Shown: piece by piece, positions 30,201 through 37,067 of the stretch | Numbering within the stretch: the first letter of the stretch is position 1 | How the letters are laid out: each line of letters opens with the position of its first letter | Source of the DNA: Mucilaginibacter sp. OK283 | GTDB lineage: Bacteria > Bacteroidota > Bacteroidia > Sphingobacteriales > Sphingobacteriaceae | Length of the DNA stretch: 64,000 nucleotides | Reading direction: 5' to 3' | Assembly: GCF_900110415.1 (NCBI RefSeq) | Contig: NZ_FODR01000001.1 | Location: 496,001-560,000, forward strand | The notes under the pieces: generated by a model | What the model was told of the DNA's origin: nothing | Database searches by the model: none | Seen by the model: the letters and a program-made list of their open reading frames with translations, nothing else | Translations under genes and position numbers: made by a program

Positions 30201-30410
30201 GTAACCGCACTGCCATACAGTGATGAAGAAATGACAGACGTGGAGTACAAGATAGATTTGCCAAAAAGTAAAGGCACAGTATTATGCGTAAGTAATAAAA
30301 CGTTGGGCGTTGGCTCATATGGCTGTGGTCCGCGTCCGCTGGAACAGTACAGGGTATATGCAAAAGATACCAGCTTCAGCTACCAAATTCAGTTATTCAG
30401 TAAAAAATAA
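27201..30410 (+). CDS. GH2 beta-galactosidase (LacZ-type)
   Basis: Exported GH2 enzyme, 1069 aa, hydrolysing terminal beta-galactosides. Signal peptide within 1-31; an ATG two codons in (27207) is an equally good start. Jelly-roll sugar-binding domain (about 85-270; SYRRDFTVP, YLEDQDMWRLSGIFRNV), Ig-like domain, TIM barrel (about 390-680) with GVNRHENWPNDGH, acid/base Glu near 506 in WSLGNECGSGG and nucleophile Glu near 574 in YLCEYAHAM, then the DUF4981 and Bgal_small_N domains (FGRGPMENYADR). The lacZ layout is complete. Divergent from the HTCS gene, which may regulate it. Its place beside alpha-mannanases suggests galactose-capped mannan or simple neighbourhood. Confidence 0.93.
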   Translation: MPMYQSPFNKQFALVLLIVVFVFSYKISSGFQQQPDNGLSKSDTASVPKEIEDPENIGINKEASHATLMPYASLKEALAANRHASSFSRSLNGLWKFNWVDWPQKRPVDFYKPGYDVSGWKDIKVPSNWQVEGYGTPYYSNYTYIFQKDFPRVMSTPPVKYTAYKERNPVGSYRRDFTVPAEWNGRRIFITFDGVDAGFFIWVNGKKVGYSVNSRNAAEFDLTKYVKPGKNTLAVEVYRFTTGSYLEDQDMWRLSGIFRNVTLWSSPQEHIRDYFVKTNLDKQYKDADILVSAKIKNYGTAPVKARLLDVALYNGAVAVPGAIAKKAIPALKPGEEVTVETSFHVNNPQKWTAETPKLYTTVVKINEGVNTVETISSRTGFRNIEIRGRLFLVNGVPIKLKGVNRHENWPNDGHAVTEEQMIRDIVLIKQANCNHVRTCHYSDDPRWYELCDQYGIYLVAEANLESHGAWDEFNEEPRIKAALIDRNVANVENFKNHPSVIIWSLGNECGSGGSNFRAILKVIKGIDDTRPTHYQGFGIGKNNPADMDSEMYTDVENLEKHANDQTLTKPFYLCEYAHAMFNSMGSVDIYNDLFDKYPQLLGGAIWEWQDQGIYNNRDPKHPITAFGGGFGEYPNDQYFIHKGVVFSDRSLKPHYPELKHAYQWISIHPKDLKNGLVTIKNRYQFINLNGLTAKWEVTENGTIVSLGHLALKEIKPGEELDVKVPYNVTPKPGAEYFLRVSFSLATDKMWAKKGFEVAAQQLELPIGIPAVKTQPATGKLTLSDAGNNIRLKGDGFSLEFDKEKGTFSKMEKDGQNVLQDNGGPMLHLWRAPHRKDDMWAYDDWVKYGLKEISWKTDLVKVTRLSAGQVEIKVNLTGTGKHDFIVRHQVTYTINGNGIIKADNNVSFNADPKLVLARLGVRFFLKQNLDRFEYFGRGPMENYADRKSGFDVGHYLSTITQQQTPYEKPMDCGNHEDVRWANVSTAKGTGIAVKQTGELFQVTALPYSDEEMTDVEYKIDLPKSKGTVLCVSNKTLGVGSYGCGPRPLEQYRVYAKDTSFSYQIQLFSKK

Positions 30411-30440
30411 GATCCTGATTAAATAGTTTAAAATAACGCA

Positions 30441-30478
30441 AAAGCGGGGAGCAAATATCATCATTTGCTCCCCGCTTT
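30441..30478. terminator. Strong hairpin terminator after the GH2 gene
   Basis: Perfect 16-bp arms, AAAGCGGGGAGCAAAT (30441-30456) and its complement (30463-30478), with a 6-nt loop ATCATC, 30 nt past the stop codon. The arm ends in CTTT on the plus strand. A clear transcription stop for the PUL side; the gap from here to the island boundary (about 31.2 kb) has no intact gene. Confidence 0.85.
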
Positions 30479-30982
30479 GCTGAATAATTGGCAGTAGCTA
30501 TCGAGGGCCTTTGCGATGCTATTAAGTTAACGTGAGTTCGATATAAGGGTTTAAGAATTGCTTAGGAGTTGATGGGGTTTATATCTTATTGACATTTAAA
30601 CACTTATAAATTTAAACTCTACCCCAATTATCCTTTTTCTTATCCCGAACTCATATTATTTTAACAAAAACAAGGTCTAACTGCATCAATCTTAAAAATG
30701 ATATGAGTTGTTAGCGTGTATGGGCTAAAACATCCGCACGTATTTTTAATTTGCCTAATCATCTTGTTGGCAATTTAATTGGCTGCTTTATTGTCAAGAT
30801 TTTAGCCGTTAACTGTAGATTTCAGTATTATTAGTAGGATAGATTTTTATAGATTCTTAAAACCCTTTACCCCGCAGGGGGAAAGGAGAGAACTTTGGTG
30901 CGCTTTGCCTTGCATAAATCGATTTGATGAAACTTTTAATTTCAGCGTCAGAACTTAAAGTTTTTTCTTTGATGATGAAATT

Positions 30983-31120
30983 TTACCCTTTTTGATCCTG
31001 GGTAAATTGATTGAGCAACTCAATCCCGTCACTATCAAAATCAATCTTTTTAAGTGTTCGGTTGTTCGGTAAGGTGATTTTAATGTTGGGCTTTGAAGGT
31101 GGAATAATCGCGTTTCGGCT
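30983..31120 (-). pseudogene. C-terminal remnant of an unidentified gene
   Basis: The minus strand is open for 46 codons between an in-frame TGA (31121-31123) and a TAA (30983-30985) without a start codon. The translation, ending KKIDFDSDGIELLNQF then TQDQKG, has normal protein composition and reads like a protein tail. It lies beside the tRNA-end attachment site, where partial genes left by earlier integrations are common. Parent gene not recognised. Confidence 0.3.
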
Positions 31121-31177
31121 TCATTCCGCGTCATTCGGTATTATCAGAATTTTACCTATTGCGCGCCCCATTACGCA

Positions 31178-31213
31178 AAAAACGCTGATCTCTTGTATGA
31201 AATCAGCGTTTTT
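31178..31213 (-). terminator. Terminator of the tRNA remnant
   Basis: Perfect 12-bp arms AAAAACGCTGAT (31178-31189) and ATCAGCGTTTTT (31202-31213), loop 12 nt. Read on the minus strand it follows the tRNA 3' end directly and finishes in a T run, the usual arrangement behind Bacteroidota tRNA genes. Confidence 0.65.
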
Positions 31214-31214
31214 A

Positions 31215-31242
31215 GTAGCCCGTAGGGGAATCGAACCCGATT
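31215..31242 (-). other. tRNA 3'-end fragment: candidate attachment site of the island
   Basis: Minus strand shows a T-loop TTCGATT, the 3' side of the T stem (CCCCT) and an acceptor strand ACGGGCTAC, followed by a terminator. The partner acceptor strand (TAGCCCG) is absent at the expected ~65 nt upstream and the 5' half of the T stem no longer pairs, so this is the distal tail of a tRNA gene, not a working tRNA. Tyrosine integrases often use this part of tRNA genes as att core. It separates the PUL from the integrase-bearing island. From 31243 to 31785 no gene or clear structure is seen. Confidence 0.55.
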
Positions 31243-31785
31243 TTTAACCAATTGGCTTACAATATTTTATATGGTTTAAATTCTCTACACACCGAATTAC
31301 CAACCAATCTTTTTTGATGCAGATTACATACAAATCTTACTATACGAAAATACAAATTATTGCAATAATTTGTTCATTAATGGCCCCTTTTTTTGTCGTA
31401 TTGAACCAGTCATTTCGTTTGCATTTATTTAAGTAACCAACAACGTAAGCTGCGTAAAAAGGCAGGGTTGGGTGATTCAACGAAAAACCTTTCAAGAATA
31501 GCTTGACCTTGATGACAACTCAATAACTCATAAATAATTTCGGTGTCCAAGGCTTCTCACCTATCTTATTTTACATTATTTATTCATACTGCTACCATAC
31601 TACAGAAAAGGAGATAATTATTTAACCCAGCTCGAAAGAATGCTTAAGAAAACCCTTAAGCTGACACTTTTCGCTTATATTTGTTAAGCTGAAAGTATTA
31701 GAAACCATTTGGTTAAGAGTATATAAGTGTTAATACCAATTAATAAAACAGGAAATAACTATCTCCGCCTACGGTAAAAACATTA

Positions 31786-32874
31786 ATGATAATGGATGAT
31801 AAAAATATTTGCAATATAAAGGCAGAGACGAAGTTGCGAAATGGTTACCCAAACTGGTGGTGTTTCACACACTTCGCCTCCGCACGCGGTGAAGGGGGGG
31901 CGAAAATGGATAGGTGTATAAAAGCCAATATGCCTAAAATCATCGAATCTGAAAAAATATATATTGATATTGATGAATACAGAGGTGGAGTTGGTGTTTG
32001 GGGGTCTTTAGAAGCCGTCTATGACAGCAAGCGGGTTATTCCTGAAAAAGGTGTACATGTACATCTCCGCAAAACACCGGATGCAGAAAAAGAGGTGGAT
32101 AAAACATTTAAAGAGGTTTACATAAAGGTGCCAGGCACTTTGTTCGAAGACGAACAATGGATCATGATAGATGAGTATACGGCCTGTGCATATACAGCCT
32201 CCGTGTTATTTGACAGAAAAATCAAGGTTATCACCTGCAAGCATTGTAAAAAGCCGCATATTGATGCAGACTGGTTTGCCGTCCATTATCATAAAAAGCA
32301 TTTCTGCACTTATTGTGGAAGAGATTTCATCGACACGGAACCGGGCATATCGAATCCGATCGTTTACCTACAGGGAATATTCCAGGAGCGGCTGGCAAAC
32401 CGTAAACTGATCAACGTAGACAGAGTGCTTAGAATAAAGCAAGAGGATTATCCCGGTGGAATACAGATTTGGGCATCTAACCCCGCGATTATCTGGACGG
32501 CCGAACGCGCAGAAGAAGCCGGCATTCATGTACATCTTTTTAAAGAGAAAAGTGGCATGCCTTTCAGCGACGATACTTACGGGACGGTCGAAATCGATGG
32601 CATTTTGCTTGATGCGGAAATGGTCAGATTCTTTATGGTGCAAAAGTCATTCGGTTTCCTCGGCAAGTTTGTTGTCTCCCTGGCTTGCCCAAAATGTAGC
32701 AAAGAACATTTCGACAAGGGTGAGAATGCATTTAAGCCACATAAAACCCATGATTGTGAACATTGTGGCAATGTGTTCGATGACGGCACTCGTTATAAAG
32801 GCGTTGTTAGTAACCCTATCGTGGCCAAGTTACAGGCACTGGATAAAATTCACCAAAATTTAAATTATGACTGA
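31786..32874 (+). CDS. Uncharacterised protein with internally duplicated zinc-ribbon module
   Basis: 362 residues, not recognised. Residues about 55-200 and 205-360 are a tandem duplication: each half has a GGV/GGI-x-VW/IW segment, a GxHVHL motif, then a CxxC...H block, a second CxxCG..F.D block and finally SNPIV. Halves: CKHCKKPHIDAD + CTYCGRDF, and CPKCSKEHFDKG + CEHCGNVFDD. Each would bind zinc as a ribbon pair. Two start codons lie close together (31786 and 31792). The stop overlaps the start of the dNTP pyrophosphohydrolase-like gene by 8 nt, so they are translationally coupled and probably functionally linked. A nucleic-acid or nucleotide role is inferred. Confidence 0.7.
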   Translation: MIMDDKNICNIKAETKLRNGYPNWWCFTHFASARGEGGAKMDRCIKANMPKIIESEKIYIDIDEYRGGVGVWGSLEAVYDSKRVIPEKGVHVHLRKTPDAEKEVDKTFKEVYIKVPGTLFEDEQWIMIDEYTACAYTASVLFDRKIKVITCKHCKKPHIDADWFAVHYHKKHFCTYCGRDFIDTEPGISNPIVYLQGIFQERLANRKLINVDRVLRIKQEDYPGGIQIWASNPAIIWTAERAEEAGIHVHLFKEKSGMPFSDDTYGTVEIDGILLDAEMVRFFMVQKSFGFLGKFVVSLACPKCSKEHFDKGENAFKPHKTHDCEHCGNVFDDGTRYKGVVSNPIVAKLQALDKIHQNLNYD

Positions 32875-33211
32875 AAAAGGAAAAGCGGTCAAATTTGATG
32901 GCCTTAAAGCAGAACACCATTTGTTACCGTCATTGGCATTGGAAGAAATATGTGGAGCCTTATCTTTTGGAGCAGAAAAGTACGAGGCTTATAACTGGGC
33001 CGCAGGTGAAGGCATTAATTGGAGTAGGTATTTTAATGCCTGTTTACGTCACTTGTGGGCCTTTTGGAGAGGCAAAAACAAGGATGAAGAAAGTAAAAAA
33101 GATCACCTTGCCCATGCAGGTGCCTGTATCCTGATTCTTTTGGAAATGTACCTGATCTCAAAAGGCAAGGATGACAGACCGGTTTATTATCCTAAGAAAA
33201 GTGAGAACTAA
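32867..33211 (+). CDS. dATP/dGTP diphosphohydrolase-like protein (DUF5664, MazG-like)
   Basis: A 114-residue all-alpha protein with the DUF5664 pattern: KFDGLKAEHHLLPSLALEEI, GALSFGAEKYEAYNW and KDHLAHAGACILILLE, acidic residues expected to bind Mg2+ for dNTP pyrophosphate hydrolysis. The family is common in phages and mobile elements, including those that shape the dNTP pool. It overlaps the duplicated zinc-ribbon gene by 8 nt. Its 3' end overlaps by 4 nt with the convergent PIN gene. The substrate is inferred from the family. Confidence 0.75.
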   Translation: MTEKGKAVKFDGLKAEHHLLPSLALEEICGALSFGAEKYEAYNWAAGEGINWSRYFNACLRHLWAFWRGKNKDEESKKDHLAHAGACILILLEMYLISKGKDDRPVYYPKKSEN

Positions 33212-33702
33212 CAACAAAAATAGTCCGTATTTAAACCGGCAGGTAAAAATCCTCCTTTTGCCCTCATCAACATATACTTATCTATAGCTTCTTTACACGT
33301 AATAATATGACTTCTTACCCCATCGCGAAGTAGTGATAATGATCCTATAACACATTCTTTACCAATTTCCTTTTTGGAACAATTTCTTGCTCGCAGGTCA
33401 TCTGTGCAAATAGTAAAGCCTTTGGCGCTACAGATGGCCATGCATTCTGTTTCTCCTAATCCAAGGTTATATTTTGCCTGTAATTCTAATATGCGGGACG
33501 CGGTTACTTCTGAGTTTAATAGAGTAATCAGGCCTTTGTTGATAAGTGTTTCTATGATCGCCATTTGAAGAGGGTTCAATATTTCCTGATCAAAGATTAA
33601 ATCGCCGACATAGAAATCATGATCTTCTATCGAAAGCAAGTTATCAATACAATCTCCATTGATTAGATTAAAAATTGAACTGCTATCTAAGACTATATCC
33701 AC
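33208..33702 (-). CDS. PIN-like domain protein (putative RNase toxin)
   Basis: 164 residues with PIN-type acidic residues: MDIVLDSSSIFN at the N-terminus (Asp2, Asp6), GLGETECMAIC near 97-107 and ICTDDLRARN near 113-122. PIN proteins are Mg2+-dependent ribonucleases, often toxins. Its start lies inside the end of the upstream HTH-ImmA gene (20-nt overlap). Third gene of a minus-strand operon with the Nmad2-like and HTH-ImmA genes. The HTH-ImmA protein is the probable controller. Confidence 0.75.
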   Translation of the reverse strand: MDIVLDSSSIFNLINGDCIDNLLSIEDHDFYVGDLIFDQEILNPLQMAIIETLINKGLITLLNSEVTASRILELQAKYNLGLGETECMAICSAKGFTICTDDLRARNCSKKEIGKECVIGSLSLLRDGVRSHIITCKEAIDKYMLMRAKGGFLPAGLNTDYFCC

Positions 33703-34810
33703 CGTCCTGAGAATTATAATTAATAATATCTGAAGTAGGAATAGAAAGTAATTCTGCCGCTTTCCCGAGAGATAACTCTCCTGTATTAATCTTATTAACT
33801 ATAGGCTGCATAAGATTTGAAGAAACGGATGGAAAGTAGATTTCTTGGCGTTCTTGTATACCAAGTTGTTCGGCACGCTTCTCAGGACCTTTGAACTCCT
33901 TAACCAGGCTTTCATATAATGAGGCCGCGCTACCCCGCGGAATTATTCCTAAATTCTCGCAACGTAATGCAGCCACCTCAAAACTTACCCCATAAATTCT
34001 GCTTAGATAAAGCAACTCTATTTCACCAAAATGATCGCCAGAAATAGCTAATAATTCTCTAATACGTTTTAAGGTATAAGCCACACCCTCTTGAGGTAAA
34101 AGAATCTCAGACGCAAAATGATGTGCAAAAACCTCCTCACCACTTCTTCGCTTCTTCATCTTAAATGAGCTGTCAGCAGTTGCATAATTGTCAGAGTCAG
34201 TGTGATGTGCAATCAAATGGCCTAATTCATGCGCCAATGTAAATAACATACGTGGCTTAAAACGAGGTGCGATGATAATGAAGGGAACATCATTAAGAAT
34301 TGCGGATACTCCATCTATAGAATTTCCTATTTCGGATATCATCAACACACAGTTAAGTTCGTTTGCTATTATCTCGGGAAGATTTAATAGTGGCGAAATG
34401 AAATCAGAGTTGCAATAGACCTGGCGAAAAACAGTCGAAATATTAATGATCCCCTCATAGGTATTATCTACTTTAGGGAAAACCTCATTTAAAATATTCT
34501 TTGGTTTATCGTTTCCTAAAATGCTCAGTGCATTTGATAACAAATATGATATTTTATCAAATATAGCATCGTTCTTATCAGTGATATTGCTCCGGAATAG
34601 CGCGTTCACAGTTTGATAAGTTTCGTTATCAGAAAGCAGGAATTCTGGACGAACCTTAAGTGCTTTTGCAATTGCTCTGACCTCTGAAATGAGCGGATCA
34701 TCATTTCCTCTTAATATATCAGTAATGCGGTTTAGGGAAATGCCAGATCGTTTTGATAGGTCTTCGACAGAAACCTTGAATTTCAAAATATTGCTAATTA
34801 CAGTTTGCAT
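33683..34810 (-). CDS. XRE-type HTH / ImmA-IrrE zinc peptidase
   Basis: The start is placed at 34810 (Met-Gln-Thr), where TAATG joins it to the upstream gene, rather than at 34840. The protein has an N-terminal XRE helix-turn-helix (about 8-55, VEDLSKRSGISLNRITDIL) and an ImmA/IrrE peptidase domain with the zinc motif FTLAHELGHLIAHH near residue 190. A C-terminal region of about 150 residues follows. Proteins of this type cleave repressors or act as antitoxin/regulator partners. Overlaps at both ends (TAATG upstream, 20 nt downstream) show tight coupling. It could sense a signal from the Nmad2-like protein and restrain the PIN protein; inferred. Confidence 0.85.
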   Translation of the reverse strand: MQTVISNILKFKVSVEDLSKRSGISLNRITDILRGNDDPLISEVRAIAKALKVRPEFLLSDNETYQTVNALFRSNITDKNDAIFDKISYLLSNALSILGNDKPKNILNEVFPKVDNTYEGIINISTVFRQVYCNSDFISPLLNLPEIIANELNCVLMISEIGNSIDGVSAILNDVPFIIIAPRFKPRMLFTLAHELGHLIAHHTDSDNYATADSSFKMKKRRSGEEVFAHHFASEILLPQEGVAYTLKRIRELLAISGDHFGEIELLYLSRIYGVSFEVAALRCENLGIIPRGSAASLYESLVKEFKGPEKRAEQLGIQERQEIYFPSVSSNLMQPIVNKINTGELSLGKAAELLSIPTSDIINYNSQDGGYSLR

Positions 34811-35376
34811 TAATGAATTGCCTTTATGCGGTTCATCCAACTCAGCAGGTCATTTACCTGGCTTGAATCAAGTTTACGACATCTGCCTATGATCTTATGA
34901 ACCTTATCCTCGTTTTTTCCAAATATATCATTTAGTACAGATACGGTTTCATCCTTAGCTTTTTTAATTTGTTCCGCCTCTTCGAAATAAATGGAATCCT
35001 TGCCAATGATGTAATTTTCTATTCTTCGTTCCTGATTCTTATGATAATCAAATTCAAGAGGTTTTCCATTGGCATCGACAATAACGTTTCCGTGATATAT
35101 TCCATTTTCGTCAAGCTGCATTCGGTTTTCAGGGAATCTTTGAAAAGCGGCCAGTGCGTTAATCTTATCGTCCACAGAAAAAGCACCTACGATATGTGGC
35201 TTGACGTCGATCACTCTTCCGCTTATAGAAAAAATATAGTCACCTCTTTCAACTCTATTTCTGATATCCGGTCGACAAGCTCCCATGGTTGGAGTCTTAT
35301 TGTAAATGGGATCAGTCATCTCCCAACCCGCACTGGGATCAGCCCCTTTAAACATGGTATAGATATAGCCTTTCAT
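34810..35376 (-). CDS. Nmad2-like (nucleotide-modification-associated domain) protein
   Basis: 188 residues. The opening (MKGYIYTMFKGADPSAGW) and the block MGACRPDIRNRVERGDYIF resemble Nmad2-family proteins, whose YTH/EVE-like fold is predicted to read modified bases; this match is from memory of the family pattern and not certain. The middle includes the YHGNVIVDANGKPLEF segment; the C-terminal 60 residues are helical and charged. First gene of the three-gene operon ending in a PIN protein. If correct, the operon couples a modified-base reader to a zinc peptidase and a nuclease. Confidence 0.5.
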   Translation of the reverse strand: MKGYIYTMFKGADPSAGWEMTDPIYNKTPTMGACRPDIRNRVERGDYIFSISGRVIDVKPHIVGAFSVDDKINALAAFQRFPENRMQLDENGIYHGNVIVDANGKPLEFDYHKNQERRIENYIIGKDSIYFEEAEQIKKAKDETVSVLNDIFGKNEDKVHKIIGRCRKLDSSQVNDLLSWMNRIKAIH

Positions 35377-35536
35377 TTGTTTTAAGTCTATGTAAAAGAA
35401 TAACTTATAACAAATATGCTAAAATTTTTAGATATTTTAATATTTTGCTAAATTATTAAAAATCAGAGGAGTAGTTATTTTACTAATTATCAGCAAAAGA
35501 CACAGGGCGAATAGCTGTTTGGTTTAAAGTTGCCAA

Positions 35537-36010
35537 TTATCTGAACGCTGAACCAATCACCATTGCAATACCTAAAAATAAAAAAGCGCCGTAAATGATT
35601 TGGTAGGCCTGACCATGTGTTAAGTGTTTTTTCAAAAAGAATTTCCCGGAATTCTCCAACTTTAAGCTGGCCGTGGCCTCTGCAACTCCGGTAAACAGCG
35701 AATAAGACTCGCCGCCTGATAAGTTGCACTGATATTCCATTTCCTGGATTACTTTTTCAGCCTGTCGGGTCAGAAATTTATTCCTGATATCTATTTTCAA
35801 AAAAATATAGGAAATAAGTACTTCCAAGCCTCCAAGAACGATACCCAGCCGAGGGAGTAGAAAGGAACTTTGAAAAGTGCTAACGAAACAACTGGTCAGT
35901 ATTGTGGAAAACACGATGAAGAAATTAAAATAGGAAATGCGCTGTTGAGAATGTTGTTGGAAATATTTCCAAGCGAGATCAAGCCATTCTTTTTCAGTAA
36001 GGATATTCAT
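35537..36010 (-). CDS. Small three-helix membrane protein
   Basis: 157 residues with transmembrane helices at about 27-45, 53-74 and 138-156 and a soluble middle of about 60 residues rich in charged residues. The start WLDLAWKYFQQHSQQRISYFNFF matches the style of small membrane proteins found in Bacteroidota defence islands, some of which are SLATT-like membrane effectors, but no firm family can be named. It stands alone, 160 bp upstream-side of the Nmad2 operon start, in the same direction. Confidence 0.6.
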   Translation of the reverse strand: MNILTEKEWLDLAWKYFQQHSQQRISYFNFFIVFSTILTSCFVSTFQSSFLLPRLGIVLGGLEVLISYIFLKIDIRNKFLTRQAEKVIQEMEYQCNLSGGESYSLFTGVAEATASLKLENSGKFFLKKHLTHGQAYQIIYGAFLFLGIAMVIGSAFR

Positions 36011-36167
36011 TCGATAATTGTTGTAATGTTATCATAAAGCTAACATAATCGTTCAGCAGTTTTCCATTCAGCCCAATATTTGCTAGCCAATGCTACCCCG
36101 TATTCATGTTCGACACATTAATTTCAACTGCTTTTGTCTTTTCAATTTTAAAACGGTTGAATTTGGA

Positions 36168-36935
36168 TTAATCCAGGCTGATCAGTCTGCCGCTGTCAAA
36201 AGTATTGTGTTCATTGTGGTGAACATAGCCGAGCTGGTTTGTCACAAGTTTCGTTTTTCCAATTAGAAAGTCATCGGTTGCAGCATGATTGTGACCATAT
36301 ACTCAGTAGTCGGCACCACATGATTCAATAAATTCATCCAGATTGGTCGCAAAAGCTTCATTCAGCGGGCTGCCGAGATATTTAGCAGGATAATTCTGAA
36401 ATGTAGGCAGGTGATGGGTGACGATGATATGCTTTTCATCCTCTTTGCGGTTACCTTGGAAAGCGGAATGCAGGAATGCTATGGATTCAGCATGCATCCG
36501 GTTATACTGTTCCACTGACAGCCGCTGTCCCTCAAATTTGATTAAATGAAAATCCATCAGACCTCGTTCAATATTCCATGCCTTCGATGCCGAAATATCA
36601 GACCACAGGGTCGTAAAATGCAGACGGATATTTTCCAGCCTGATGGTGCAGTTATTGAGCATGGTTACATTTGGCCGGATAGCTTCCCTAAATGCACCTG
36701 ATTTGTTCGCCATATCGGAATTGTAATATTCGTGATTACCCAGAACCCAGTAAGTGTGCCTGTAGTTGTCTGCTGCGAAATCAAAAAAGTCCCGGTAGAG
36801 ACCCAAATTCCTCAGCGTGGCAATATCTCCTGCAAGTAAAAGAATATCTCCTTCTACTTTAAGCGGATTAAGCTTAATGTACTCCCTGTTTTCATGAAAC
36901 TCTAAATGCAGATCTGATGCAATTTGTAAACGCAT
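36168..36935 (-). pseudogene. Metallophosphoesterase interrupted by one stop codon
   Basis: A calcineurin-like phosphoesterase: MRLQIASDLHLEFH, LLLAGDIA, WVLGNHEYYNS and VTHHLPT are all present. The frame meets TGA at 36303-36305 (codon 211) but then continues with VYGHNHAATDDF, the final GHxH metal-binding motif, and runs to a TAA at 36168, giving a normal length of 255 codons. The stop replaces what would be a Trp (TGG to TGA). Without read-through the product loses its last metal ligands and would be inactive. Sequencing error or recent mutation are both possible. About 230 bp upstream of the integrase gene's stop side. Confidence 0.8.
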
Positions 36936-37067
36936 ACTATTTATAATTTAAATTTTTATTGATATGATGAAATTCAGCATGCTCAGATTATACAGGTGCC
37001 TTCTCTCTCATATTTTATTTAACAACGGTTTTCGCTATAGCTGAATTCCGCTGATTTTAATATTTGT

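Noticed and set aside
31215..31242. Intact tRNA gene
   Set aside because: The 5' acceptor strand, D arm and anticodon arm are missing upstream on the minus strand.
31011..31247. 78-codon plus-strand frame running over the tRNA tail
   Set aside because: It crosses the terminator and the tRNA fragment and has a translated tRNA end at its C-terminus; typical chance frame.
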